Notes: generated by a model not told the origin, from the letters alone. Counted from the stretch's first letter, positions 1-10,000 are shown. The stretch is DNA of 64,000 nt from an uncultured Colwellia sp. (GCA_913061475.1 CAJXUN010000014.1:23169-87168), one strand, 5' to 3'. Translations and numbers: made by a program.

Positions 1-12
1 AAAAGGTACTGG

Positions 13-387
13 TTAAAAGGCATTTTTAAGCCAAGTAATTTCTGGGTTATTAATATCGCCTTGCATGGCGATAACATCGAATCGGCAAGGGGTATTATAT
101 TCATTTAATCCTGATTGTTGCAGATAAAATGCTGCACATTGCTTAATTTTTTGCTGTTTTTTAACTGAAACTGCAGATACAGCGCCACCGAAGTGTGTAT
201 TTTTGCGATATTTCACTTCAACAAACACCCAAACGTCATTTTCAGTCATGATTAAATCAATTTCGCCACGGCGGTTGTGAAAATTACATGTCTGTAATAC
301 TAAACCTTGTTGAGTTAAATAGCGGGCAGCTAGTTGCTCACTGTTTTTGCCCGTGGTAACGGTGTTGTCTTTTTTAGTCCATGGCAA
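13..387 (-). CDS. yraN: YraN / UPF0102 family endonuclease-like protein
   Basis: ORF with GEIDLIMTENDVWVFVEVKYRK motif typical of UPF0102; overlaps lpoA start. Confidence 0.9.
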   Translation of the reverse strand: MPWTKKDNTVTTGKNSEQLAARYLTQQGLVLQTCNFHNRRGEIDLIMTENDVWVFVEVKYRKNTHFGGAVSAVSVKKQQKIKQCAAFYLQQSGLNEYNTPCRFDVIAMQGDINNPEITWLKNAF

Positions 388-2239
388 TTTCTTGTACCTT
401 GCTACGACTATACTTACCCCAAATTAAACTACGCTTCAAAATATTGTCACTGCTAAGTTGCAATATGCCAGTTTGACCATAATGACGAACATAAGTTTTA
501 TTTTGCATGGCAGAAATTTTGTCCACAAGGGCTAGGCTATCAAAGCCCATGGCAAATATGGTTTGTAAACTATCACTGCGGTTAGGCCAAAGTTTTTTTG
601 CTTGTGCAACTAAAGCTTTATTCTGTTGCTTACTCTTTAATTGCCACGGCATTTCGGTAAAGATTAAGCCAGATAAATCACGGTTATCACTTTCATCACT
701 TTTTGTACTGTGGCTGCGTGAACTTGCATATACTGGGATGATGTCGGCAAACGGACTAATATTAACATCAATATAGGGTTTCAATAGTTTGGTCTCTAAT
801 GGCAAGCCCACTACGTAGATCATATCAATATCGCGACGGTTGCGTAATTCACTCTTAATGGAGTACTTAATTCGGTTGTTAAGCTCTTTTGTTCGTTGTT
901 GGCTTAAATCAACGCCAAGGCTTGCTTTAAGTTGGTTTTGCATTTTGGCGTCATTATTGAAAAAGACCGTTTCAGGTGCTTTGCCTGTTATATGTTGCCA
1001 TTGTTGACTGAATGTTTGGGCAATACGACGACTAGCGTTGTCTTGATGACTTAAAATAATAGGGTACTGATAATGTTGGCGACTAAGGGTTGTCGCTGCT
1101 TGAATTGCTTCGTCTTCTGGTCGCATCGATAACGCAACCTGTTGCGGCATTAAGCTTCTGGTGGCTGGAAGGTTCAGCAGTAATGTTGGTAAGGTTATTT
1201 CTGTTTGGGCTAAATAACTTTCAACATTTTCTTTTAGTAATGGACCAATAACATAGTCGATATTGAGTTCGGTTAGTGTTGCGTTTAACGTGGTCATATC
1301 GAGTGTGGCTGAATCGATAAAATGCAAGGTTTTACCGCTGTTGATATTGTACGCAGCAAGTATACCTTGCTGAGCTACTTTACCTGCTCGTTCTTGTTTG
1401 CCCGAAAGTGGAATGATAACCGCTATATTGTCATATGAACTGGCTAATGTGGCTGTATCTTGACTTAAATTATTCGTGATATACTGCGCAGGATGGGTGA
1501 CAAATTCTCGTTGCCACTGGCTTAAATAGCGTTTAAACCTTGTATCGTCATCGCCAAATTTATTAGCAAATTTCAGCAGCTTACTCCAACCGTTAATTTT
1601 TGGTGGCGACATTTTTAATAGCTGTTGATGTTGCCAAGGTGATAACTGGCAAAGTTGTTGCCAAATAGCCTCAATGTCACTGTCTGTTGCCATGGTGTTT
1701 TGGGCGAATGCTCGTAAATTTGCATCTAGTGCTGCAATCGGTAAGTTTCGTTGGCTTTGTACACTTGCTAAAGTTTGATAGTAGTCCACCCCATGAGCGA
1801 GTTGCGCTTTTTCTATCATGTTATTAGCATTTTCAAGCGCTTGATATGCTTGTTGATGTTTTTCTAAGGCTAATAAACTTTTCGCTTCAATAATAGCTAT
1901 GTGATATTGCTGTTGTGGTGATTGCGTTAACACCGCGAGTTGTTTCGCTAACCAGTTTGCTTTATTTGGGCTAGTTTCTGTTAAATATAACTCACTGGCG
2001 GTTAATAGCGATGTAATAGCTTCATCATTATTTTGTAATTTCGCTTGGGCAACAAGTTGCTCTGCCGTTAACACTGTTTCAAGCGCTTGGGTAACTTCAG
2101 CTTTTTCTACTGGTGACTTTGTTGCTTTACTTCGCTCAGTTGTTGAGCAACTAGCTAAAATAGCCACTGCAGCAAACGCACATAAGCCACTTTTATGAGA
2201 TGAAAACCATTTAGTGAGTGTCAAAGTTAATAAATCCAT
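374..2239 (-). CDS. lpoA: Penicillin-binding protein activator LpoA-like lipoprotein
   Basis: Lipobox-like LASCS near N-terminus; periplasmic-binding-like C-terminal half; classic position next to rsmI and yraN. Confidence 0.88.
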   Translation of the reverse strand: MDLLTLTLTKWFSSHKSGLCAFAAVAILASCSTTERSKATKSPVEKAEVTQALETVLTAEQLVAQAKLQNNDEAITSLLTASELYLTETSPNKANWLAKQLAVLTQSPQQQYHIAIIEAKSLLALEKHQQAYQALENANNMIEKAQLAHGVDYYQTLASVQSQRNLPIAALDANLRAFAQNTMATDSDIEAIWQQLCQLSPWQHQQLLKMSPPKINGWSKLLKFANKFGDDDTRFKRYLSQWQREFVTHPAQYITNNLSQDTATLASSYDNIAVIIPLSGKQERAGKVAQQGILAAYNINSGKTLHFIDSATLDMTTLNATLTELNIDYVIGPLLKENVESYLAQTEITLPTLLLNLPATRSLMPQQVALSMRPEDEAIQAATTLSRQHYQYPIILSHQDNASRRIAQTFSQQWQHITGKAPETVFFNNDAKMQNQLKASLGVDLSQQRTKELNNRIKYSIKSELRNRRDIDMIYVVGLPLETKLLKPYIDVNISPFADIIPVYASSRSHSTKSDESDNRDLSGLIFTEMPWQLKSKQQNKALVAQAKKLWPNRSDSLQTIFAMGFDSLALVDKISAMQNKTYVRHYGQTGILQLSSDNILKRSLIWGKYSRSKVQEIAMD

Positions 2240-2301
2240 ACTTTTTAATAGTGCTTTATAATAAACTTCATCCTCTTCAGTCTCAACACAAGTATTTTAT
2301 A

Positions 2302-3153
2302 ATGTCGGATTCTCAAATTCAGCCTAGCACCTTGTACATTGTTGCTACCCCTATCGGTAACTTGGGTGATATTAGTCAACGGGCGCGGGACATACTCGAG
2401 CAAGTGGATATTATTGCCTGTGAAGATACGCGACATACTCAACGTTTGTTATCCGCATTTGCCATTAAAAATAAAACCATGTCGATGCATGATCATAACG
2501 AGCGTCAACGCCAAGAACAAATTGCTACCTTGTTAAAAGAAGGTAAAAGCATTGCCCTCGTATCGGATGCCGGTACACCTTTGATCAGTGACCCTGGGTT
2601 TCATTTAGTACGCCACTGTCGTCAGCAAGGGCTTAACGTTTCGCCAATTCCAGGCGCTTGTGCTGCTATCGCTGCACTTTCTGTTGCCGGTTTACCGACG
2701 GATCGTTTTACTTTTGAAGGTTTCTTACCGTCAAAATCAGGTGCTAGGCAAGCTACGTTAACTGAACTGGCTAATGAATCACGCACGTTAGTATTTTATG
2801 ATGCGCCGCGCCGTGCTATTGATACGGTTGAAGATATTGTTAAAACTTTGGGGGGGGAGCGTTACGTGGTAATGGCACGTGAATTAACTAAAACCTTCGA
2901 AACTATTCATTCTGACACAGCGGATAATTTATTAACCTTTTTGCAGGCCGATCCTAACCAGTTAAAAGGTGAAATGGTACTTATTATTGAAGGAAAAAAA
3001 GTTGATCCTAATGATATTCCTGCACATGTCATAGCCACCTTGAAACTACTATTGACTGAAATGAAACCTAAAAGAGCGTGTGCTATAGCCGCTGAAATTC
3101 ATGGCGTGAAGAAAAACGCGCTCTATGATTACGCACTTGCCATGAAAGAATAA
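2302..3153 (+). CDS. rsmI: 16S rRNA (cytidine-2'-O)-methyltransferase RsmI
   Basis: MSDSQIQPSTLYIVATPIGNLGDIS...CEDTRHTQRLL...SDAGTPLISDPG; start set at the internal ATG 2302, within the 2218 ORF. Confidence 0.95.
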   Translation: MSDSQIQPSTLYIVATPIGNLGDISQRARDILEQVDIIACEDTRHTQRLLSAFAIKNKTMSMHDHNERQRQEQIATLLKEGKSIALVSDAGTPLISDPGFHLVRHCRQQGLNVSPIPGACAAIAALSVAGLPTDRFTFEGFLPSKSGARQATLTELANESRTLVFYDAPRRAIDTVEDIVKTLGGERYVVMARELTKTFETIHSDTADNLLTFLQADPNQLKGEMVLIIEGKKVDPNDIPAHVIATLKLLLTEMKPKRACAIAAEIHGVKKNALYDYALAMKE

Positions 3154-3155
3154 TC

Positions 3156-3809
3156 CTAGGTTATCGCTACCGGATTTATGGTGTAACTACTAATTTCGTT
3201 ACCAATATCTTTTATTGCCATAAAGCTTTTTCTACTTTTCAGTCGCTGTAAATAAGCTAACGTTTGTTGCGGATATTGCTTTGAAAATCCCAATAACTCA
3301 CCTAAAAAAAGTGCATAACCGATACTAATGTCGGCAATAGTGAATCTATTGTCGACTAAGTAGTAGTTGTTTTCTAAATGTAAATTTAAGCGCTTTAACC
3401 GTGCTAAGTACCAAATAGCGTAGTCTTTAACAACTTGTGGTTGTTGACGTGCCGGTTGTTCAAATTGGCTATAACGCAAAACTAAGGTTTGTGGAAATGT
3501 CAGAGTAGCATCACTGCTAAATAACCAATTCAAATAAGCTCCATATTCTGAGTGAGTTGAAGGTATGCTTAAATCATGGTTGAGATAGCGCTCCGCAAGG
3601 TATAGCAACATAGCGCTAGACTCAGTTAACGCAGTCTCACCATCTTTAAGGAAAGGTACCGTGCCTAAAGGGTTAATGGCTAAATACGATTTTTCTAAAA
3701 AACGCGGTGGAAAGGGCAATGAGTGTAGCTTATATTCAAGCTGCATTTCTTCCAACGCCCATAAGACGCGCAGTGAACGGGTGTTATGACAATGCCAGAG
3801 TTCAATCAT
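3156..3809 (-). CDS. Glutathione S-transferase family protein
   Basis: N-terminal thioredoxin-like LWHCHNTRSLRVLWALEEM, ...LGTVPFLKDGETALTESSAMLLYLAERY. Confidence 0.88.
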   Translation of the reverse strand: MIELWHCHNTRSLRVLWALEEMQLEYKLHSLPFPPRFLEKSYLAINPLGTVPFLKDGETALTESSAMLLYLAERYLNHDLSIPSTHSEYGAYLNWLFSSDATLTFPQTLVLRYSQFEQPARQQPQVVKDYAIWYLARLKRLNLHLENNYYLVDNRFTIADISIGYALFLGELLGFSKQYPQQTLAYLQRLKSRKSFMAIKDIGNEISSYTINPVAIT

Positions 3810-3910
3810 AAATAAGCTCGATTTTATTTTTTGAAAATACTATATCAGCAGACACCTAGCAGCGATATTTAATTTAGATCTTCTCGGAAAATTAGGGTAG
3901 AATGCGCGCC

Positions 3911-4344
3911 GAGTTGACGAGACAATCGCTGCTTTATCGTTGTGCTACTTATTTTTAATAAGTGGTAGACAGATAGGGGGGAGGAAAGTCCGGGCTCCAA
4001 TGAACAGGGTGCCAGGTAACGCCTGGGGGGCGCGAGCCCACGACAAGTGCAGCAGAGAGAAGACCGCCGATGGTTACTTTTTCGAAAGTTTCACAGGTAA
4101 GGCTGAAAGGGTGCGGTAAGAGCGCACCGGATTGCTGGTAACAGTAATTGCAGGGTAAACTCCACCCGGAGCAAGACCAAATAGGGTTTCATGACTACGT
4201 TAACGCAAGTTTTCATAGTATAAGCGTGGTTCGCGTGGAAACCGGGTAGGTTGCTTGAGCTATAGAGCGATTTATAGCCTAGACGAATGATTGTCACTTT
4301 TCGCAAGAAGAGATACAAAACCCGGCTTATGCGTCATCTCACTA
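3911..4344 (+). ncRNA. rnpB: RNase P RNA (bacterial class A)
   Basis: Conserved blocks GAGGAAAGTCCGGGCTCC, AGGGTGCCAGGTAACGCCTGGGGGG, GGTGCGGTAAGAGCGCACCG, GGTAAACTCCACCCGGAGCAAGACCAAATAGGG, CCCGGCTTAT; boundaries approximate. Confidence 0.95.
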
Positions 4345-4396
4345 ATTTTAGATGCCGCTTGATTATCTAATAGGTAGTTAAGCGGCTTTCTAAAAT
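4345..4396 (+). terminator. Inverted repeat downstream of rnpB (ATTTTAGA..GCCGCTT / AAGCGGC..TCTAAAAT)
   Basis: Arms pair across a ~19-nt loop immediately after the rnpB 3' end. Confidence 0.6.
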
Positions 4397-4774
4397 CCTG
4401 TCATATTATTCGTTATATGCAAAATATGGTACACGGATAGGTGTATGTCCTTTAATTTACCACCTTCATGTTTAAATAACTTTCTCCATCCTTCAACCTT
4501 GCTAAAACGCAAACAAAAGTAATGCTTGCTTGGTGGTCTTTTGCAATATTTAACACCTAAAAAAGCCGCTTCTGAATTATCGTTTGGCTCTACTACACAT
4601 CATATATTGTAACATTTTTCATCGAATATCCCCGTAAAAACGTAACGTTACAAACTTGACTGAAAATTAAGTGCTCAGACATAAATGCCGATGTGTAACT
4701 TTAGGTGAAACAGACTTTGTTTCGACAACTGAACATGTTATTTGAAAATACGACTAGCTAAACACTTATGATGA

Positions 4775-5713
4775 CTATTCAACCGGAGAAATAAAGCCCT
4801 CAGGTTTCAGCGTTAATACGGAGCATGATACTTCACTTAAAATTGACTCTGCAGTATTACCGATAAAATAACCAGGAATACCCGTGCGGCAAACAGTACC
4901 CATAACAATTAGGTCAATATCGTTTTCTTTAACATATTGTGGTATTTTTTCTTGCGCTGATCCTTCCAAAAGTTTAGTGATTGGTGGTTTTTGAATAAAT
5001 AATGTTTTTGCGATAATTTTATCCATATGTTTTTCTCGGTCTTGTTGTTTTTTCATCACAATTTCAAGGCGCTCAATTTCAGAGCTATAACCCCAACCCT
5101 TCAAGTAATCGTCACCAGGAAGTTGCCATGCGTGTATAATATGTAATTCAGCATTCTCTAGCTCTGCCAAATTAGCTGCACGATTCAGAATGCTCTCGTT
5201 AAGCTTATGTCCTGCCGCTGTTGGCGCGTAAACGTCGATAGCGGCTACTATACGCTTTATAGGTTTGTCATCATTTGCACCAATAGTTAATACCGGACAC
5301 GGACACTTCCTCATTAAATGCACTGTGGTACTGCCAAAAAATCTTTTTCTAGCATGGCTATTGGCCTTCGCTGCCAATATAACCAGATCGTAGTTTTCTT
5401 GCTGTACTTTTTTAATGACCTCGATGAAGGGTAAACCAATAGCATTAAATGCATCAACAGAAGGGAAGTCATCTTGAAACGACACAACAGACTTACTCAA
5501 TGAAGCTTGCTGTTCTTGAAATAGGTTAGCCATCAGCTCTTGTGGTGGTAAAAGAGTGATCCATGCTAATTGCTCTTTAGGAAGCTCTTCAGCAACGCTA
5601 AAAAATGTCACATGCGATTGTTGCTCTTTAGCTATTCTGACTGATTGAGCAACAACAGAAGCTTGAATTGCATTTGCGGGTGTTACGACTAATATTTTTT
5701 TGAAGTAAACCAT
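4775..5713 (-). CDS. Tandem-domain universal stress protein (UspE-like)
   Basis: Two Usp domains; GSTTVHLMRKCPCPVL and GNTAESILSEVSCSVL motifs. Confidence 0.9.
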   Translation of the reverse strand: MVYFKKILVVTPANAIQASVVAQSVRIAKEQQSHVTFFSVAEELPKEQLAWITLLPPQELMANLFQEQQASLSKSVVSFQDDFPSVDAFNAIGLPFIEVIKKVQQENYDLVILAAKANSHARKRFFGSTTVHLMRKCPCPVLTIGANDDKPIKRIVAAIDVYAPTAAGHKLNESILNRAANLAELENAELHIIHAWQLPGDDYLKGWGYSSEIERLEIVMKKQQDREKHMDKIIAKTLFIQKPPITKLLEGSAQEKIPQYVKENDIDLIVMGTVCRTGIPGYFIGNTAESILSEVSCSVLTLKPEGFISPVE

Positions 5714-5853
5714 TATTATTTCCTATTAATTAAAAACGATTTGATGCAATTCCTACTGCCTCTACAAAGACAAAAGTGTGAATAAGAAATAGATATTTCA
5801 TCAAAAAAATTTGCATTTAAATCATGAAATGAAGTTATACCGAACCTAAATTG

Positions 5854-5900
5854 ACAATAAAAGTCGTATATAGCTTTCTAATCGTCAGCTTTAAGTTGAT
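5854..5900 (-). promoter_or_regulatory. Putative NhaR-type operator plus promoter element upstream of usp
   Basis: 19-nt block ACAATAAAAGTCGTATATA (5854-5872) identical in reverse complement to 9734-9752, each with a CTTTAAG-centred palindrome-like element exactly 20 nt away. Confidence 0.55.
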
Positions 5901-6202
5901 AAGGGGGCTTGTGAGGTGCAATAAATTAAGTTCTCACGATATTGGGCTTTATGTGCCGAACAACGCCAGGGAAATTTATTATTGAGTTCGTTAATGGAAT
6001 ATAAAACTGCAGATGGTTAAAGGTAAGCAATTATAAATTTGGGATTAGCGTTGTGATATGAAATTATACTTAAGGCCTACTTGCCTAAATTATTGGCTGA
6101 ACGCAGTCGGCTAACATAACAAAAAGTGCATGAAAGCCAACTTATAGAGATTTATTTGATTGTTTTCAAAGCTATTTCACAAGCTGTTTTTTCAAGGTAA
6201 GT

Positions 6203-6646
6203 CTACAGTGTTTTTTTTCCTAGTAAGTAATAAGTAATGCCTAGGGCTAAGACAACAAAACCAACGGCAAATATATGCATAGGTATAACTTCATTGAAGT
6301 CGATAATGATAATTTTTCTTGCCATGGCCATTAAGGCTGTTGCAACAACGAGCTTTAAAGGAATTACATCTGTTCGTAAATACAAAACGATATTTTGAAA
6401 TATTTCTATTGCAATTAAAACGGCTAAAAACGCGGCAAATGTTTTGAAAATATCTGATAGCATTAACAGCATAAATGGCGGCTCTAAGAGCTGTCGATAG
6501 AATACATAAATAACATCAGCCACTCCCCAAAAGATAACTGCTACCATGAGCACCGCTAATATTCGTATGGCGATTTTTATAGCTTTATGTAAAAAAGAAA
6601 TCAAAGGGTCATTGTGTTGTGATGGTAGTTCATCATGTTGATTCAT
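6203..6646 (-). CDS. PsiE-like (phosphate-starvation-inducible E) small membrane protein
   Basis: Four predicted TM segments; length and layout resemble PsiE family (DIFKTFAAFLAVLIAIEIFQNIVLYLRTDVIPLKLVVATALMAMARKIIIID). Confidence 0.75.
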   Translation of the reverse strand: MNQHDELPSQHNDPLISFLHKAIKIAIRILAVLMVAVIFWGVADVIYVFYRQLLEPPFMLLMLSDIFKTFAAFLAVLIAIEIFQNIVLYLRTDVIPLKLVVATALMAMARKIIIIDFNEVIPMHIFAVGFVVLALGITYYLLGKKTL

Positions 6647-6925
6647 TTAAGTCCTTAAGGTATGCGTAGTTAATGTTATATAATGGCAAATATGAATAGA
6701 TTTCAGTAATGTTAGATTTCAAATGCTTGATTAGCAATATTCCCCCACAACTGGCAAACACTAGACACATGTAATTTTTATGAGCACTTATGCTCTTTGA
6801 TAGCTGTTCGTCTCCTGCAATTATTAGAATGAATCACGGCTTTAAACTCAGCTGATGTTTGCTAGCTGATTATTCACCTAGCCCTGATGTTATTATCTAT
6901 AAATGCGCCGAGCCACTGTGCCGTA

Positions 6926-8575
6926 TTACTTTGCTAAAACGTAATCAAGCGCTGCTTGCAGGGCTTCTTCTCTTGATGCGTAATTTTTATCATTGGCTAA
7001 TGAAGCTAAAATACTGAACTTTTCTAATTGTTGTCGAGTTTTGGTATTTGGGCATAATAATAACACTTCACAATCGGCATCGAGTGCATCTTTTATCGCA
7101 TTTTCTAATGCAAGACCTACGGTAACATCGAGCATAGGAACATCAGTTAAATCTAAAATCATCACTTGATAATCACAAATACTAGTGTGCTGGCGTGAAA
7201 TTGCTTTTGAGACGCTAAAAATCATTGGGCCAGACAAGTAGAAAAATAAAACTTTGCCATTTGCTTGGTCTAATATGGCTCGTTCACTGTCAGTCAGAGG
7301 AACATCATTTTCATCGGCGTCACTAATGGCTTTAACTTTACGTGCCTGCTCGCGGCTAAGTTGCTCAATGATGATGATATTAGAAATAAACACCCCCAAA
7401 CCAACCGCAACAATTAAGTCAACAAAGACAGTAAGCAGCATAACGCCATACATGATGACCATACCTTGAACACTGACTTTGTGAGCGCGCTGTATAAAAC
7501 TCCAATCTAAAATGTTAAAGCCAACGTAGACCGCTATACCTGCTAATACTGCCATTGGAATGGGCTCTGTTAGCCCACCCGCAACCAATACGACTAGTGC
7601 AAGAACAAGTGCACGTACAATACCTGAAACCGGTGACCTTGCTCCGACTTGTATATTTGTCACGGTTCCCATGGTGGCACCAGCGCCCGGTAAAGCGCCA
7701 AAAAATCCAGAAATCATATTCGCAATACCCTGACCACGTAACTCTTTATCTGAGTCATGCTCTTTACGTGTTAGGGAATCGCCAATAACAGCGGTGAGTA
7801 AGGTGTCTATACAACCCAGTGTACCCAGTACTAATGCGTCAATGACCATAGTAGTAAACATTTCAGTGTTAAAATGGGGTATGACTAAAGAGGGCAGCCC
7901 TGCGGGAATCTCTCCGATACGACGTATGCTGTCAGTATCAAATAAAATGACGGATAATAATGTTATTGCGACTAATGCAACTAATTGCGCAGGAACATAT
8001 TTACGATATTGTTTCGGGAAATAAAATAGTACGGCTAAAGTGAGTAAACCTAAAAATAACTCACCAAGCTCTACATTTGCTAGGATACTTGGCAGTTCTG
8101 ATAATGTTCCCACAACGCCTCCCGGTGGCGCTGAGTGTCCCAATAACGGAGATAATTGTAATATAATTAGAATAACGCCAATACCAGACATAAAGCCTGA
8201 AATGACACTATATGGCATTAGCGTGATATATTTTCCTAGTTTGAGTGTACCTAACACTATTTGAAAGGCGCCTGCCATTATCACTACAGTAAATGACATT
8301 GCCATGCCCGTTTCGGGGTATTTTGCCATCATGCTGGTTAATATAGCCGTCATAATCACGGTCATTGGGCCGGTTGGTTCTGAGATCAGGGTGGTTGAGC
8401 CGCCAAATATTGCGGCAAAAAAGCCAACCATGATTGCGCCCCAAAGACCCGCTTCAGCACCAGCGCCAGATGCAACACCAAAAGCAAGCGCTAAGGGTAA
8501 TGAAATAATAGCGGTGGTAACACCGCCAAAGATATCACCTTTTAAATTAATATTTTCAAAACGATTTAAAAACAT
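6926..8575 (-). CDS. SulP family anion (sulfate/bicarbonate) permease with STAS domain
   Basis: GGVTTAIISLPLALAFGVASGAG..., STAS domain VMILDLTDVPMLDVTVGLALENAI. Confidence 0.92.
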   Translation of the reverse strand: MFLNRFENINLKGDIFGGVTTAIISLPLALAFGVASGAGAEAGLWGAIMVGFFAAIFGGSTTLISEPTGPMTVIMTAILTSMMAKYPETGMAMSFTVVIMAGAFQIVLGTLKLGKYITLMPYSVISGFMSGIGVILIILQLSPLLGHSAPPGGVVGTLSELPSILANVELGELFLGLLTLAVLFYFPKQYRKYVPAQLVALVAITLLSVILFDTDSIRRIGEIPAGLPSLVIPHFNTEMFTTMVIDALVLGTLGCIDTLLTAVIGDSLTRKEHDSDKELRGQGIANMISGFFGALPGAGATMGTVTNIQVGARSPVSGIVRALVLALVVLVAGGLTEPIPMAVLAGIAVYVGFNILDWSFIQRAHKVSVQGMVIMYGVMLLTVFVDLIVAVGLGVFISNIIIIEQLSREQARKVKAISDADENDVPLTDSERAILDQANGKVLFFYLSGPMIFSVSKAISRQHTSICDYQVMILDLTDVPMLDVTVGLALENAIKDALDADCEVLLLCPNTKTRQQLEKFSILASLANDKNYASREEALQAALDYVLAK

Positions 8576-8747
8576 AAATTAAACCAGCCAGCAAAAAAAG
8601 TAGCGCAATGTTAACAAATGTTTTCTTAAAAGAGTACATCCATAGCGTTAAGTAAGTGAGGTTTACCTTTTTTAAACTATATCATTACAAGGCAAGAAGT
8701 TTTTTCTGCATATAAATATTCGAGCATTGCAGATCTAGGGCTTACAT

Positions 8748-9650
8748 TTATACCTGCTCAAAAAGCTTTTTACCTGCATCTAATAGGTGATGTACCGCAG
8801 GATGTTTTACTTTTCGTTCAGGTGAAATTAAATAAAAATGTTCAGTAATATCTGTCGTTCTGCCAATTAACTCAACACCAAACTGTTCAATGACATGTGT
8901 GTCTATTATGGTGGGAGCACAGAATACGCCATAACCCGCTTGACCAAAATATTTAGCTAACACTGAGTCGTCGAACTCGCCAATGATAATAGGTGAAATA
9001 CCCAGCTGATCGAACCATGAATTAACACTTAAATGTTGATTTGAACCTTCACCTGCCGTAAAAAAAGGTCTGTTATCTAAAGATTTAGGGAAATCGTCCT
9101 GCAGTTTTATCGCTAAGTCTTTATGGGCAAAAAAACTCAACCCACATTTACCTACTATGTGACTATAAGCTTTTAACGGCGACCCTATAGGCAGCGGTGT
9201 ATCACTTAGCACAGCGTCTAACTTATTTGTCGCTAGCTCGCCTAGTAAAATGTCTAAGCTGGTTTCTTTACAGACCAATTTAATTGAGTCATCCATAGTA
9301 TAAATTGCTTTTAGAAAGTTAAATGAAAACACCTTCGCGATGACATCAGTGACACCAATTGAAAAACGAAAGGCAAAATCCGTTGAATGATTTTTAAGAG
9401 AGTGCAGCAACTCATCTCCCAAGCTAAATATTTCTTGGGCATAACTTAGCGTTATATGCCCCATATCATTTAAGACTAAGCGCTTACCTTTTCTTTCAAA
9501 GAGACTGTAACCTAATTGATCCTCTAACAAGCTTAATTGAGCACTTAATGTTTGCGGTGTTATATGCATAACGTTTGATGCTTTAGCAATGCTGCCATGT
9601 GTCGCAATGGCGTGAAAGTACTGTAAATGATGGTAGTTAAGCTTTGCCAT
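8748..9650 (-). CDS. nhaR: LysR-family regulator, NhaR-like
   Basis: N-terminal HTH MAKLNYHHLQYFHAIATHGSIAKASNVMHITPQTLSAQLSLLEDQLGYSLFERKGKRLVLNDMG characteristic of NhaR; adjacent to nhaA remnant. Confidence 0.82.
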   Translation of the reverse strand: MAKLNYHHLQYFHAIATHGSIAKASNVMHITPQTLSAQLSLLEDQLGYSLFERKGKRLVLNDMGHITLSYAQEIFSLGDELLHSLKNHSTDFAFRFSIGVTDVIAKVFSFNFLKAIYTMDDSIKLVCKETSLDILLGELATNKLDAVLSDTPLPIGSPLKAYSHIVGKCGLSFFAHKDLAIKLQDDFPKSLDNRPFFTAGEGSNQHLSVNSWFDQLGISPIIIGEFDDSVLAKYFGQAGYGVFCAPTIIDTHVIEQFGVELIGRTTDITEHFYLISPERKVKHPAVHHLLDAGKKLFEQV

Positions 9651-9701
9651 AGTTATGTCCTAACGTAATTTTTTAACATTATTTTATCTCAGTAGAATAA
9701 T

Positions 9702-9752
9702 TATTATCAACTTTAAGTTGATAATATTGCAAGTATATACGACTTTTATTGT
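9702..9752 (+). promoter_or_regulatory. 25-bp palindrome TATTATCAACTT-T-AAGTTGATAATA followed by shared promoter block TATATACGACTTTTATTGT
   Basis: Palindrome 9702-9726 has perfect 12-bp arms; block 9734-9752 duplicated in inverted orientation at 5854-5872. Confidence 0.6.
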
Positions 9753-9800
9753 TATTGTCGTTTGGCTATAAATAGGTTAACTTATTTAAAGAATACAGCT

Positions 9801-9981
9801 ATGGCAGAAAAAAAATTTGCAAGAATGGAAGCGATTTATTCAAACAGATGCTAGCTCAGGTATTTTTGAAGAGTAAGGACTTGCCTATCAAAAGCAAGTC
9901 TAATTTGGCGTATTAGTTGGCTCGTTAGTTTCAGCGATAGTAGGTGCCTATTTACTTCGAAAACCATCAAATAAATTAATC
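9801..9981 (+). pseudogene. nhaA: Internally deleted remnant of Na+/H+ antiporter nhaA
   Basis: MAEKKFARMEA then (after a frameshift near 9834) FIQTDASSGIF matches NhaA N-terminal FF-SDASGGI pattern; after in-frame stops, FGVLVGSLVSAIVGAYLLRK matches NhaA C-terminal LGILVGSTTSAVIGYSWLR pattern; central region absent. Confidence 0.75.
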
Positions 9982-10000
9982 ACTAACCAAGGAAAAAACA

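Noticed and set aside
507-776. + strand 89-aa ORF
   Set aside because: Antisense to lpoA with low-complexity hydrophobic translation.
4091-4318. 75-aa reverse-strand ORF
   Set aside because: Lies wholly within RNase P RNA; antisense artefact.
7254-8582. Several + strand ORFs (7254-7469, 7555-7788, 7794-8024, 8040-8264, 8304-8582)
   Set aside because: All antisense to the well-supported SulP permease gene; no family features.
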